Source of the DNA: Streptomyces althioticus
GTDB lineage: Bacteria; Actinomycetota; Actinomycetes; Streptomycetales; Streptomycetaceae
Direction of reading: 5' to 3'
DNA: 64,000 nucleotides
Assembly: GCA_014649355.1 (NCBI GenBank)
Contig: BMSW01000001.1
Span: 372,001-436,000 of the forward strand
Shown: positions 52,418 to 64,000 of the stretch, one piece after another
How positions within the stretch are numbered: the first letter of the stretch is position 1
Layout: each line of letters starts with the position of its first letter
Notes under the pieces: generated by a model
Seen by the model: the letters and a program-made list of their open reading frames with translations, nothing else
What the model was told of the DNA's origin: nothing
Database searches by the model: none
Translations under genes and position numbers: made by a program

Positions 52418-55315
52418 GTGCCGTTAGCAGAGCCCCTGAGCGAACGGGACGACGCCCTGCGCCTGCTGGCCGCGCAGGGCGAGCGCGCCCGTGCCGGCGC
52501 GGGCCGTCTCGTCCTGCTGCGCGGCGCCACCGGCACCGGACGTACCGCGCTGCTGGGCGCCGCAGCCGAGCAGGCGGCCGGGCGGGGGATGCGGGTGCTG
52601 CGCGGGCGCGGCACGCCGGACGACGGGGGCGCCGACTGGGGCGTCGCCCGGCAGCTCTTCGGCGCCGACGCGGACTTCCTCCGGGAGCCCCCGGCGTCGG
52701 CCGGCACGTCACCCGCCGAGCACCGGCGGACGCAGGGCGCGCTGCTGTGGCGGCTGCTGGAGACGTACGCGCGGCGCGGCCCGCTGTTCGTCGCGGTCGA
52801 CGACGCGCACGCGGCCGACGCGGCGTCGCGCCGCTGGCTCACGGAGGCGGCCAGGCTGGTCGACGGGCTGCCCGTGCTGCTCGTGGTGACCGAGCGCAGC
52901 CAGTACGACATCGACCCGGCCGGCCACGGACTCGCCCACGGGCTGTCCCCCGCCCTCGTGCACACCCACACCCTCGCCCCGCTGAGCGCGGGCGCCGCCG
53001 CGGACCTGGTGCGGGCCGCCTTCCCGGACGCCGAGCCCGGCCGGGTGGCGGACTGTGTGCGCGCCGGGGCGGGCAACCCGCTGCTGCTGCGGGCCCTGCT
53101 GCACGACCTGTCGTCCTGGACGGAGTCCGCCGCGGAAGGCACCTCGGCCGCCCTGCCCGAGACGTGCGCCGCGCTGTACCCGGGGGCGTACCCGGACGTC
53201 GTCTCGTGGTGGCTGGCCGGCGCGGGCGGGTCCACGGCGCGGGCCGCCCGCTGTCTGGCCGTCCTGGAGAGCGGGGAGGCGGACCGGGCGGCCGCCGCCC
53301 GCACCCCGGAGCCCGCGGGTGACGGGATCGGGCGCGACTGGTGCCCGGGGTACTGCCCCGACGAGCGCCGTGACACCCAGGCGCGGATCGTCGCCCGCAT
53401 GGCGCAGGCCGACCCGGACCGGGTGACCGGCTGGCTCACCGCGATGACCCGCCTCGGCCTGCTGCGGCGGGACACGGACGGACTCCACCGGTACGCCCAC
53501 CCGTTGCTGCGGGACGCCGTGCTGAGCGGCTGGACGAGCGGGCGCCGCAGGGAGGCGCACCGGGCGGCCGCCGAGGAGCTGATGCGCGAAGGCGCCCCGG
53601 TCGGCGCCGTGGCCTGGCACCTGTACCACGGTGCCGCGGTGGCCGAGCCGTGGGCGGTCGACGTGCTGCTGGACGCGGCGGCCGAGGAGGTCCGCGCCGG
53701 CCGGCCGCGCTGCGCGGTGGCGTTCCTGCGGCGCGCCCTGGACGAGCCGATGGAGCCCGTCCGCCGGGCCACCGTCCTGATCCAGCTCGGCTCCCTGGAG
53801 TGCGCCGCCCACCCGTCCGGCGGGCTGCCCCGGCTCGCCCAGGCGGTACGGCTGCCCGGCGGCTCACGGGACCGGCTGCGGGCGACGGTCGCCCTGGCCA
53901 CGGCGCTGGCCCGCAGCGGGGACGTCGCGGCGGCGCGGCGGATGCTGCGGGAGGAGGAGCGGCGGCTCGCCGGGCGCCCCGGTCCGGTGCGGACGCTGCG
54001 CGCGGTCACCTTGCTGCTGTCCGACGCCGCCCCGCAGGTGTCACGCGCCGGCCACGAGCCGCCCCCGCCCGGGCCGGAGGGCGACGGGCCGGACCTGCTG
54101 GACGCGGCGCACCGCATGCTGGCGGTGCGGCACGGGGCGACGGCGGGGCAGATCTCCTCGCGGGAGGCGATGGAGCGGATCCGCGCGCTCACCGAGGGTC
54201 CCGCGGACCCGGTCGCCGTGCCGTTCCTGTACGGCATGGCCGCGCTCGTGGCGCACTGGGCGGACGAGCTGGACGAGGCCGAGCGGCTGATCCGGCGGGC
54301 GCTGGACCCGCTGGGGTCGTTCCTGCTGCACCCGATGCACCACATCCTCACCGACATGCGGGTGGACGTCGCGGCGGCCCGCGCCGACTGGGACGCCGTC
54401 CTCGCCGAACCGCACGCCCGCACAGCGCGGATCCGGTCGTCGGGGCCCGGTCCCACCAGCGCCCACACCCAGGCCGTGATCGCGCTGGTGGAGACCGACC
54501 GGCGGGAGGAGGCAGCGCGGCTGGTGGACGGCTTCGACCTGCCGACCGCGGCGGACTCCTGGCGCACGCACCGCTTCCTGTACGCGCGGGCGGTGCTGCG
54601 GGCCGCGTCCGGGCAGCCGGAACGGGCACTGGAGGACTTCCTGGAGTGCGGGCGGCGGCAGGCGTCCCGGGAGGCGCACCTGTCCGTGGTGTCGCCGTGG
54701 CGGGTGGGCGCGGCCGAGTGCCTGCTCGCGCTGGGCAGGCCGCACGAGGCGCTGGAGCTGGCGGCGGAGGAGGTGCGGCTCGCCGAGGTGTGGGGCACGG
54801 CACGGGCACGGGGCCGGGCGCTGCGGATGCTGGGTGAGGCGACGGGCGGCCGGCGCGGTCTGCGGCTCACGGCGCGGGCGGTCGGACTGCTGCGGGCGGC
54901 GCCGGGCGGGGCCGAGCTGATCGCCGCGCTGATCGCGCACGGGAGGCTGCTCCTCGCGCTTCGGGAGCGCTCCCAGGCGCGGGCGGCGCTGCACGAGGCG
55001 GTGGAACACGCGGAGCGTCTCGGGGCGGTGCGGCTGCGCCGCGTGGCGGAGGACCTCCTCCACGAGGGCGGGGCCCGCCGCGCCGGCGCGCCCCGCACGG
55101 GCCCGCAGGCCCTGACGGACAGCGAACGCCGCATCGCCGGTCTGGCGGCCGAGGGCCGCACCAACGCGGAGATAGCGGCCGCCTTCCACCTGGCCCGCCG
55201 CACGGTGGAGACCCATCTGACGGCGGCCTACCGCAAGCTGGGCATCACCCGCCGCACGCAACTCCCGGCGGCCCTCCCTCCGGCCCCGTACCACCCCGCG
55301 GCCCGGGCCGGCTGA
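52418..55315 (+). CDS. Large LuxR-family (LAL-type) regulator with TTA codon
   Basis: A 965-aa regulator. N-terminal ATPase domain with Walker A-like GATGTGRT (about 32-39; Arg replaces the usual Lys) and VAVDDAHAAD as Walker B; a long helical TPR-like middle; C-terminal LuxR HTH (about 905-960, LTDSERRIAGLAAEGRTNAE, RRTVETHLTAAYRKLG). GTG at 52418 has AGGAGGAA upstream. Codon 3 (52424-52426) is TTA, so translation should need the bldA leucyl-tRNA, tying it to development. It flanks the CIS locus and is its most likely regulator. Confidence 0.87.
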   Translation: MPLAEPLSERDDALRLLAAQGERARAGAGRLVLLRGATGTGRTALLGAAAEQAAGRGMRVLRGRGTPDDGGADWGVARQLFGADADFLREPPASAGTSPAEHRRTQGALLWRLLETYARRGPLFVAVDDAHAADAASRRWLTEAARLVDGLPVLLVVTERSQYDIDPAGHGLAHGLSPALVHTHTLAPLSAGAAADLVRAAFPDAEPGRVADCVRAGAGNPLLLRALLHDLSSWTESAAEGTSAALPETCAALYPGAYPDVVSWWLAGAGGSTARAARCLAVLESGEADRAAAARTPEPAGDGIGRDWCPGYCPDERRDTQARIVARMAQADPDRVTGWLTAMTRLGLLRRDTDGLHRYAHPLLRDAVLSGWTSGRRREAHRAAAEELMREGAPVGAVAWHLYHGAAVAEPWAVDVLLDAAAEEVRAGRPRCAVAFLRRALDEPMEPVRRATVLIQLGSLECAAHPSGGLPRLAQAVRLPGGSRDRLRATVALATALARSGDVAAARRMLREEERRLAGRPGPVRTLRAVTLLLSDAAPQVSRAGHEPPPPGPEGDGPDLLDAAHRMLAVRHGATAGQISSREAMERIRALTEGPADPVAVPFLYGMAALVAHWADELDEAERLIRRALDPLGSFLLHPMHHILTDMRVDVAAARADWDAVLAEPHARTARIRSSGPGPTSAHTQAVIALVETDRREEAARLVDGFDLPTAADSWRTHRFLYARAVLRAASGQPERALEDFLECGRRQASREAHLSVVSPWRVGAAECLLALGRPHEALELAAEEVRLAEVWGTARARGRALRMLGEATGGRRGLRLTARAVGLLRAAPGGAELIAALIAHGRLLLALRERSQARAALHEAVEHAERLGAVRLRRVAEDLLHEGGARRAGAPRTGPQALTDSERRIAGLAAEGRTNAEIAAAFHLARRTVETHLTAAYRKLGITRRTQLPAALPPAPYHPAARAG

Positions 55316-55333
55316 CGGAGGTCCGGGGACGGC

Positions 55334-55363
55334 GAAGGGGCCGCCCTCGCGGGCGGCCCCTTC
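55334..55363. terminator. Bidirectional terminator
   Basis: GAAGGGGCCGCCC and GGGCGGCCCCTTC, perfect 13-bp stem, 4-nt loop, between the convergent LAL regulator and Fe-S oxidoreductase genes. Confidence 0.88.
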
Positions 55364-55378
55364 ACTGCACGGGGTGGG

Positions 55379-57661
55379 CTACTTCACCGGCTCCGGCTCG
55401 GGAGCCGGTTCCGACTCCTCCTCGCCGGCCGGGTCGACCGGGGTCTTGACCGACTCCAGCAGGAGCTGGGCCACGTCGACGACCTGGGTCGACTCCTTGG
55501 CCTTGCCGTCGTTCTTCTTGCCGTTGACCGAGTCGGTCAGCATGACCAGGCAGAACGGGCAGGCGGTGGAGATGATGTCCGGGTTCAGGGACAGGGCCTC
55601 GTCGACGCGCTCGTTGTTGATGCGCTTGCCGATCCGCTCCTCCATCCACATCCGCGCGCCGCCGGCGCCGCAGCAGAAGCCCCGCTCCTTGTGGCGGTGC
55701 ATCTCCTCGTTGCGCAGGCCCGGGACCTTGCCGATGATCTCGCGCGGCGGCGTGTAGATCTTGTTGTGGCGGCCCAGGTAGCACGGGTCGTGGTAGGTGA
55801 TGAGGCCCTCGACCGGGGTGACCGGGATGAGCTTGCCCTCGTCCACCAGGTGCTGGAGCAGCTGCGTGTGGTGGATGACCTCGTAGTCGCCGCCGAGCTG
55901 CGGGTACTCGTTGCCGAGGGTGTTGAGGCAGTGCGGGCAGGTGGCGACGATCTTCTTCGCCGACTTCGGCTTCCGCGACTCCTCGGTCACCTTGCCCTCG
56001 TCGTCCATCTCCTCGCCGAAGGCGGCGTTGAGGGACATGACGTTCTCCATGCCGAGCTCCTGGAACAGGGGCTCGTTGCCGAGGCGGCGGGCGGAGTCAC
56101 CGGTGCACTTCTCGTCGCCGCCCATGATCGCGAACTTGACGCCCGCGATGTGCAGCAGCTCCGCGAAGGCCTTGGTGGTCTTCTTGGCGCGGTCCTCCAG
56201 GGCGCCGGCGCAGCCGACCCAGTACAGGTACTCGACCTCGGACAGGTCCTCGATGTCCTTGCCGACGACCGGGACCTCGAAGTCGACCTCCTTGAGCCAC
56301 TCCAGGCGCTGCTTCTTCGCCAGGCCCCAGGGGTTGCCCTTCTTCTCCAGGTTCTTGAGCATCGTGCCCGCCTCGGACGGGAACGCGGACTCGATCATCA
56401 CCTGGTAGCGGCGCATGTCGACGATGTGGTCGACGTGCTCGATGTCCACCGGGCACTGCTCGACGCAGGCGCCGCAGGTGGTGCAGGACCACAGGACGTC
56501 CGGGTCGATGACGCCGTTCTCCTCGGCGGTGCCGATCAGCGGGCGCTCGGCCTCGGCGAGGGCGGCGGCGGGCACGCCGGCCAGCTGCTCCTCGGACGCC
56601 TTCTCCTCGCCCTCCATGGTCTTGCCGCCGCCGGCCAGCAGGTACGGGGCCTTGGCGTGCGCGTGGTCGCGCAGCGACATGATCAGCAGCTTCGGGGAGA
56701 GCGGCTTGCCGGTGTTCCACGCGGGGCACTGCGACTGGCAGCGTCCGCACTCGGTGCAGGTGGAGAAGTCCAGCAGGCCCTTCCAGGAGAACTGCTCGAC
56801 CTGGGAGACGCCGAAGACGTCGTCGTCACCGGGGTCGGTGAAGTCGATCGGCTTGCCGCCGGAGGTCATCGGCTGCAGGGCGCCCAGGGCGGTCCCGCCG
56901 GTGGCCTCGCGCTTGAACCAGATGTTGGGGAAGGCGAGGAAGCGGTGCCAGGCCACACCCATGTTGGTGTTGAGCGAGACGACGATCATCCAGACGAACG
57001 ACGTCCCGATCTTGATCATGGCGGTCAGGTAGACCAGGTTCTGCAGCGTCCCGGTGGACAGCCCGTCGAAGGCCTGCACCAGCGGGTACGACGCGAAGTA
57101 CGACGCCGAGTAGCCGTCGACGTGGTGCAGGGCGCCCTCGAGGCCGCGCAGCACGTAGATGGCGAGGCCGATGGTGAGGATCACGTACTCGACGAAGTAC
57201 GCCTGGCCGGCCTTGGAGCCGGTGAAGCGGGACTTGCGGCCGGGCCGGGACGGCAGGCTGAGCAGGCGGATCACGATGAGCGCCGCGATGCCCAGGACCG
57301 TCATGACACCGATGAACTCGATGTACATCTCGAACGGCAGGAAGTCACCGATGACCGGCAGCACCCAGTCGGCCTGGAAGAGCTGGCCGAAAGCCTGGGC
57401 GAGGGTCGGCGGCAGGGTCAGGAAGCCGACGGCGACGAACCAGTGGGCGATGCCGACGATGCCCCACCTGTTCATGCGGGTGTGGCCGAGGAACTCCCGC
57501 ACCAGGGTCACACTGCGCTGGTAGGGATTGTCGGTCCGGGTGCCGGCCGGGACCGGCTGGCCCAGCTTGAAGTACCGGACGAACTGGCCGATCGCGCGTG
57601 CGAGCAGCGCAACGCCGACCACGGTCAGGACCAGCGACACGATGATCGCGGCGAGTTGCAT
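55379..57661 (-). CDS. EtfD-like membrane Fe-S oxidoreductase (ETF:menaquinone type)
   Basis: A 760-aa membrane enzyme. The N-terminus has about six membrane segments (1-260; heme-binding NarI-like fold likely). Then two [4Fe-4S] ferredoxin motifs (CTECGRCQSQCP and CTTCGACVEQCP), and two CCG domains (YLYWVGCAG, CPHCLNTLGNEYPQ, CYLGRHN, CCGAGGARMWMEER). It resembles the mycobacterial EtfD class that passes electrons from fatty-acid oxidation through ETF to menaquinone. The C-terminus is Glu/Pro-rich. GAGGAG precedes the ATG. A dnaK operon nearby matches the mycobacterial order. Confidence 0.85.
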   Translation of the reverse strand: MQLAAIIVSLVLTVVGVALLARAIGQFVRYFKLGQPVPAGTRTDNPYQRSVTLVREFLGHTRMNRWGIVGIAHWFVAVGFLTLPPTLAQAFGQLFQADWVLPVIGDFLPFEMYIEFIGVMTVLGIAALIVIRLLSLPSRPGRKSRFTGSKAGQAYFVEYVILTIGLAIYVLRGLEGALHHVDGYSASYFASYPLVQAFDGLSTGTLQNLVYLTAMIKIGTSFVWMIVVSLNTNMGVAWHRFLAFPNIWFKREATGGTALGALQPMTSGGKPIDFTDPGDDDVFGVSQVEQFSWKGLLDFSTCTECGRCQSQCPAWNTGKPLSPKLLIMSLRDHAHAKAPYLLAGGGKTMEGEEKASEEQLAGVPAAALAEAERPLIGTAEENGVIDPDVLWSCTTCGACVEQCPVDIEHVDHIVDMRRYQVMIESAFPSEAGTMLKNLEKKGNPWGLAKKQRLEWLKEVDFEVPVVGKDIEDLSEVEYLYWVGCAGALEDRAKKTTKAFAELLHIAGVKFAIMGGDEKCTGDSARRLGNEPLFQELGMENVMSLNAAFGEEMDDEGKVTEESRKPKSAKKIVATCPHCLNTLGNEYPQLGGDYEVIHHTQLLQHLVDEGKLIPVTPVEGLITYHDPCYLGRHNKIYTPPREIIGKVPGLRNEEMHRHKERGFCCGAGGARMWMEERIGKRINNERVDEALSLNPDIISTACPFCLVMLTDSVNGKKNDGKAKESTQVVDVAQLLLESVKTPVDPAGEEESEPAPEPEPVK

Positions 57662-57748
57662 GGGGGCTCCTCGGGCCTGCGAGGGGTTCAGGGTGTGGAA
57701 GTGGGTTGTCGGGGGCTCACCGGGGCGTGCTGTCCGGCTTCCCCGAGA

Positions 57749-57766
57749 TTACTAAGCGGTAACTTA
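57749..57766. promoter_or_regulatory. Dyad-rich promoter region of the Fe-S oxidoreductase
   Basis: TTACTAAGCGGTAA (57749-57762) and TAAG-N6-CTTA (57753-57766) overlap about 90 bp upstream of the ATG. TetR-type regulators of fatty-acid genes in actinobacteria use AT-rich sites of this look, but the match is not exact. The rest of the 57662-57927 gap shows only AT-rich promoter-like DNA. Confidence 0.35.
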
Positions 57767-57927
57767 TGCAGTCCGTCTGAGACTACCCCCATCTCCGGCC
57801 GCACTGTAGCCGGGCACGGGGTGATCTGAGTCGCTGAGGGTTGCCTATGCGGGCGGCCCGCGATGGCGTCCCGGAGTCGATCGTGTTATTCACGCCAAAT
57901 CAGTCCATACGCCCCTAACTTATATCC

Positions 57928-58965
57928 GTGCTCTACGGGATCACCGCCGCCGCCACCGCCCTGCTGTTCTCCGCCCTCCTCACCGGGGTGCTGCGGACCC
58001 CCGCCCTGCGTCTCGGGATCACCGACCGCAGGCGGCGCCGGCCCTTGCCGCTGTCCGGGGGAACGGCCGTCGCACTGGCCACCGTCCTGGTCGCGGGGGG
58101 CGCCGACGCCGCCGGTCTGCTGCCCCTGGGGGCCGGGGTCGGCCGGGTGGTCGCGGCCGCCGGCTGCGTCGCCCTGCTCGGCCTGGCCGCCGACCTGAGG
58201 CGGCTGCGCTGGTGGGTCACGCCGGCCGGGACGGCGGTCGCCGCGGGCTTCGTCGTGCCGTACGAGGAGACCGGCGCGGCCGCCGGAGCGGCGGCCGTGG
58301 CCTGGATCGCGGTCGTGACCACCGCCTTCCGCGGACTGGACCACGCCGACGGGGTGGCCGGAGCGGTCGGCGCGGTGGGCGCGTTCGGGGTCGCCGCGTG
58401 CGCCACGGCCGAGCTGATGGACGGCCTCGCCGCGCTGCTGGGCGTGCTGGCCGCCGCGCTCGCCGGGTTCCTGCTGCACAACTGGTTCCCCGCGCGGGCG
58501 GGCCTGGGGTCGGCCGGCGCGCTGTTCACCGGGTTCCTGCTGGCCGCGTCGGCGGTCTTCGTCCGGGCCGGGCAGGGAATCGGAGCCGGGGCGGCCGTGC
58601 TGTACGCGCTGACGGCGGTCGCGTGTGCGGACGCGGCCCTGGTGGTACTCGGGCGGCGGCTCGACCGCCGGGCGGTCACCCGCGGGCGCCCCGACCATCT
58701 CGGGCACCGGCTGCGGCGGCTGGGCCTCGCGCCCCGCGCGGTGCCGGTGCTGCTCGGCGCCGGGTCCGCGGGAGGGGTGCTCGTCGCGGTGTGCGTGCAC
58801 ACCGGCAGGCTGCCGGCGGGGGCGGCGTGGTGGGTCGCGGCGGCGGCCGCCGTGCCCGTCCTGGTACTGGTGAGGCGCCCCGTCACCCCTGTTTTCCGTC
58901 CGCGTCAACGTGTCGCCAGCACGTCGTCGCAGGTCAGCGAGCGGTTGCGTGTAAGGAGCGGATAA
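57928..58965 (+). CDS. MraY/WecA-family glycan phosphotransferase-like membrane protein, degenerate active site
   Basis: A 345-aa protein with about ten membrane segments, Ala/Val/Leu-rich. The family's loops are recognisable: LGITDRRRRRPLPLSGGTAV (loop 1), FRGLDHADGVAGAVGAVGAF (in place of NxxDGxDGL, with Asp kept), and NWFPARAGLGSAGALFTGFL (in place of NxxPAxxFMGDxGS, but the Asp of GDxGS is absent). So it may not catalyse UDP-sugar transfer. GTG at 57928, with TAACTT 6 bp upstream and no ribosome site, suggests a leaderless mRNA. Confidence 0.78.
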   Translation: MLYGITAAATALLFSALLTGVLRTPALRLGITDRRRRRPLPLSGGTAVALATVLVAGGADAAGLLPLGAGVGRVVAAAGCVALLGLAADLRRLRWWVTPAGTAVAAGFVVPYEETGAAAGAAAVAWIAVVTTAFRGLDHADGVAGAVGAVGAFGVAACATAELMDGLAALLGVLAAALAGFLLHNWFPARAGLGSAGALFTGFLLAASAVFVRAGQGIGAGAAVLYALTAVACADAALVVLGRRLDRRAVTRGRPDHLGHRLRRLGLAPRAVPVLLGAGSAGGVLVAVCVHTGRLPAGAAWWVAAAAAVPVLVLVRRPVTPVFRPRQRVASTSSQVSERLRVRSG

Positions 58966-61574
<2,609 letters not shown>

Positions 61575-61610
61575 CGTTATAGCTGACGCAGGGAAGGAGG
61601 GACGTCGGGG

Positions 61611-62783
61611 ATGAGCACCAAGGACTTCATCGAGAAGGACTACTACAAGGTCCTCGGCGTCCCCAAGGACGCCACCGAGGCCGAGATCAAGAAGGCGTAC
61701 CGGAAGCTCGCCCGCGAGTACCACCCGGACGCCAACAAGGGGAACGCCAAGGCGGAGGAGCGGTTCAAGGAGATCTCCGAGGCGAACGACGTCCTCGGCG
61801 ACCCCAAGAAGCGCAAGGAGTACGACGAGGCGCGCGCCCTCTTCGGCAACGGCGGGTTCCGCCCGGGGCCGGGCGCGGGCGGCGGTTCGTTCAACTTCGA
61901 CCTCGGCGACCTCTTCGGAGGTCAGGCCGGCGGCCAGGCGGGCGGCTTCGGCGGCGGCCTCGGTGACGTCTTCGGGGGCCTGTTCAACCGGGGCGGCCCG
62001 GGTGCCACCCGGACCCAGCCGCGCCGGGGCCAGGACATCGAGTCCGAGGTGACGCTCAGCTTCACCGAGGCCATCGAGGGCGCGACGGTCCCGCTGCGGA
62101 TGTCGTCGCAGTCGCCCTGCAAGGCCTGTTCGGGCACCGGCGACAAGAACGGCACGCCGCGCGTGTGCCCGACCTGCGTCGGCACCGGACAGGTGGCGCG
62201 GGGCTCCGGCGGCGGCTTCTCGCTGACCGACCCCTGCCCGGACTGCAAGGGCCGCGGACTCATCGCGGAGGAGCCCTGCGAGGTCTGCAAGGGCAGCGGC
62301 CGGGCCAAGTCCTCGCGGACGATGCAGGTGCGCATCCCCGCGGGGGTGAGCGACGGCCAGCGGATCCGGCTGCGCGGCAAGGGCGCGCCCGGCGAGCGCG
62401 GCGGCCCCGCGGGCGACCTGTACGTCGTCGTGCACGTCGGCACCCACCCGGTGTTCGGCCGCAAGGGCGACAACCTGACGGTCACGGTGCCGGTGACGTA
62501 CCCCGAGGCGGCCCTCGGGGGCGAGATCCGGGTCCCGACGCTGGGCGGTCCGCCGGTGACGCTGAAGCTGCCGCCGGGCACACCCAACGGGCGCACCATG
62601 CGCGCCCGCGGCAAGGGCGCGGTCCGCAAGGACGGCACCCGCGGTGATCTGCTGGTCACCGTCGAGGTGAGTGTTCCCAAGGACCTGTCGGGGAAGGCTC
62701 GTGACGCCCTGGAGGCGTATCGCGAGGCAACCGCGGACCAGGATCCGCGGGCGGAGCTGTTCCAGGCCGCGAAGGGAGCTTGA
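61611..62783 (+). CDS. dnaJ: Co-chaperone DnaJ (type I Hsp40)
   Basis: A 390-aa type I DnaJ. J domain about 8-75 with the HPD triad in EYHPDANKG; Gly/Phe-rich linker (about 80-135); four zinc-binding repeats [33 protein letters not shown]-terminal substrate domains ([20 protein letters not shown]). ATG at 61611 with GGGAAGGAGGGA upstream. Confidence 0.98.
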   Translation: MSTKDFIEKDYYKVLGVPKDATEAEIKKAYRKLAREYHPDANKGNAKAEERFKEISEANDVLGDPKKRKEYDEARALFGNGGFRPGPGAGGGSFNFDLGDLFGGQAGGQAGGFGGGLGDVFGGLFNRGGPGATRTQPRRGQDIESEVTLSFTEAIEGATVPLRMSSQSPCKACSGTGDKNGTPRVCPTCVGTGQVARGSGGGFSLTDPCPDCKGRGLIAEEPCEVCKGSGRAKSSRTMQVRIPAGVSDGQRIRLRGKGAPGERGGPAGDLYVVVHVGTHPVFGRKGDNLTVTVPVTYPEAALGGEIRVPTLGGPPVTLKLPPGTPNGRTMRARGKGAVRKDGTRGDLLVTVEVSVPKDLSGKARDALEAYREATADQDPRAELFQAAKGA

Positions 62784-62787
62784 TGCG

Positions 62788-63240
62788 ATGGACGGCCGTC
62801 GACGCAACCCGTACGAACTGACCCAGGACACCCCGGTCTACGTCATCTCGGTGGCGGCTCAGCTCTCGGGGCTGCACCCGCAGACGCTGCGTCAGTACGA
62901 CCGTCTGGGACTCGTGTCGCCGGACCGTACGGCGGGCCGGGGCCGTCGCTACTCGGCCCGTGACATCGAACTGCTCCGTCAGGTGCAGCAGTTGTCGCAG
63001 GACGAGGGCATCAACCTGGCCGGAATCAAGCGCATCATCGAACTGGAGAACCAGGTCGCCGCCCTCCAGGCCCGCGTGGCCGAACTGGAGGACGCGCTCG
63101 ACGGCGCGGCGGCGGCCATGCGGCAGCGCGAGGCCGCTGTGCACGCCTCGTACCGTCGTGATCTGGTGCCTTACCAGGAGGTGCAGCAGACCAGCGCGCT
63201 GGTGGTCTGGCGTCCCAAGCGTCAGCAGCAGTCCGACTGA
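62788..63240 (+). CDS. hspR: HspR heat-shock repressor (MerR family)
   Basis: A 150-aa MerR-type protein. HTH about 14-55 (VYVISVAAQLSGLHPQTLRQ, YDRLGLVSPDRTAGRGRRYS), then a dimerisation helix (IIELENQVAALQARVAELED) and a C-terminal VPYQEVQQTSALVVWRPKRQ. It binds HAIR sites with DnaK as co-repressor and so closes an autoregulatory loop on this operon. ATG at 62788, 4 bp after the dnaJ stop, with GAAGGGAG upstream. Confidence 0.97.
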   Translation: MDGRRRNPYELTQDTPVYVISVAAQLSGLHPQTLRQYDRLGLVSPDRTAGRGRRYSARDIELLRQVQQLSQDEGINLAGIKRIIELENQVAALQARVAELEDALDGAAAAMRQREAAVHASYRRDLVPYQEVQQTSALVVWRPKRQQQSD

Positions 63241-63259
63241 CGGCGCGCGCCGGCGAAGT

Positions 63260-63292
63260 GGGGCCCGTGGGTTCGCAGAACCCACGGGCCCC
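63260..63292 (+). terminator. Terminator of the dnaK operon
   Basis: GGGGCCCGTGGGTT and AACCCACGGGCCCC, perfect 14-bp stem, 5-nt loop, followed by TTCTCTT. The 220 bp beyond it to 63514 hold no gene I can support. Confidence 0.92.
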
Positions 63293-63513
63293 TTCTCTTA
63301 TCCACGACCACACCTGTGGCTATGGTATGCCTGCGTGTCCAGGTGATCCCCGCGATGTGTCCGCAGGACTTTCACGAGTTCAGCGCACCGTGTCGTGTTC
63401 ATCTCGTTAAGTGGCTGCCTCTTGACGCGGTGGGCGCCGAAGCGTTGGCTTTTCAGTCACATGGGCCGCAAAGCTGTGCCCACGTCCAATACGCACCTGA
63501 AGTGAGCCCTCGC

Positions 63514-64000
63514 ATGCGTCGTATCGCCATATCCGTGGCCGCCGTGTCCATGTCCGTCACGCTCGCCGGCTGCGGCATGCTCGACGCGACAGGCAGCAGC
63601 GACGACGCCGGCCCGGCCAAGGGCGACGACATCACGGTGGGCCTGCTCCTCCCGGAGAAGGCCAACACGCGCTACGAGCAGTGGGACTACCCCATGTTCA
63701 AGAAGAAGGTGGAGTCCCTCACGGACAACAAGGGCAAGGTCGAGTACGCCAACGCCGAGTCGGACGCGGACAAGCAGGCCGGCCAGATGCAGCGCATGAT
63801 CGAGAAGCAGGTCGACGTCATCGTGCTGGACGCGGTGGACGCGCACGGCATCGCGGAGAGCGTCACCAAGGCGAAGGAGGCCGGCATCCCGGTCATCGCC
63901 TACGACCGGCTCGCCGAGGGCCCGATCGACGCGTACATCTCCTTCGACAACTCCCTCGTCGGCGAGGTGCAGGGACGCTCCCTGCTGGAGGCGCTGGGCG
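63514..64000 (+). CDS. Sugar ABC transporter substrate-binding lipoprotein, N-terminal part (cut by window edge)
   Basis: The visible 162 residues show a lipoprotein signal (MRRIAISVAAVSMSVTLAGC, Cys at 20) and a periplasmic-binding-protein fold of the xylose/ribose type: TVGLLLPEKANTRYEQWDYP, QVDVIVLDAVDAHGIAESVT, GIPVIAYDRLAEGPIDAYIS. Xylose-type (XylF-like) specificity is suggested by the last block, not proven. Genes for the permease and ATPase would follow outside the window. No strong ribosome site near the ATG. Confidence 0.85.
   Translation, partial: MRRIAISVAAVSMSVTLAGCGMLDATGSSDDAGPAKGDDITVGLLLPEKANTRYEQWDYPMFKKKVESLTDNKGKVEYANAESDADKQAGQMQRMIEKQVDVIVLDAVDAHGIAESVTKAKEAGIPVIAYDRLAEGPIDAYISFDNSLVGEVQGRSLLEALG

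Noticed and set aside
63301..63513. Promoter TTGACG near 63422 for the sugar-binding protein
   Set aside because: The hexamer 17 bp away (TTGGCT) is not a convincing -10; left unassigned.

Overview
The window is a GC-rich actinobacterial chromosome segment, almost certainly from a Streptomyces. Evidence: strong G/C bias at third codon positions, many GTG starts and 4-bp start/stop overlaps, leaderless promoters, rare TTA codons, and a dnaK-grpE-dnaJ-hspR operon preceded by HspR (HAIR) sites. No plasmid or phage backbone is seen. The tail-like genes form a contractile injection system (CIS), not a prophage, since no capsid, terminase or lysis genes accompany them.

Layout. 1-12.5 kb: end of an FAD oxidoreductase, two SpoIIE-type phosphatases, an ECF sigma factor with a membrane partner whose outer domain duplicates the secreted protein encoded just upstream, TerD, a polysaccharide deacetylase, small stress-type proteins and secreted/lipid-anchored proteins. 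12.6-15.6 kb: a response regulator/histidine kinase/lipoprotein operon. 15.6-19.6 kb: an FGE-like protein, a VapBC-type toxin-antitoxin pair, a voltage-gated-type ion channel and a lamin-tail secreted protein. 19.6-24.1 kb: a serine hydrolase beside a multiply broken two-component system, then variable genes (OGG-fold-like, HEAT-like). 24.2-25.9 kb: tRNA-Gly(CCC), a small zinc-ribbon protein, dcd and a phosphoribosyltransferase. 25.87-28.39 kb: a decayed 2.5-kb serine-integrase element inserted in the 3' end of the phosphoribosyltransferase gene; it replaced the gene's last codons, and the displaced native end is still readable on the far side. 28.4-30.9 kb: quinone-oxidoreductase-like enzyme, divergent MerR regulator, Yip1 protein.

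31-55.3 kb holds the most interesting system, a cytoplasmic-type CIS locus. A tightly coupled minus-strand set encodes sheath, two tube proteins, an assembly protein, a 52-aa DUF6760-like protein, a 1023-aa disordered repeat protein, a LysM tube-end protein, a VgrG-like spike, gp25, baseplate J, tail protein I and a zinc-ribbon/glycan-binding membrane protein. Divergent from it is a 524-aa protein joining a DUF4157 (eCIS-core, HELTH) region to a C-terminal domain with HGE and CACC zinc motifs typical of deaminases; it is the best effector candidate. Next come a membrane-anchored ricin-type lectin, the AAA+ ATPase, a DUF4255 protein, an atypical LuxR response regulator and a large LuxR/LAL regulator whose third codon is TTA, which points to bldA-dependent developmental control. 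No fibre or PAAR gene is seen.

55.3-64 kb: an EtfD-like Fe-S membrane oxidoreductase, a degenerate MraY/WecA-family protein, the dnaK operon, and the start of a sugar ABC transporter binding protein.
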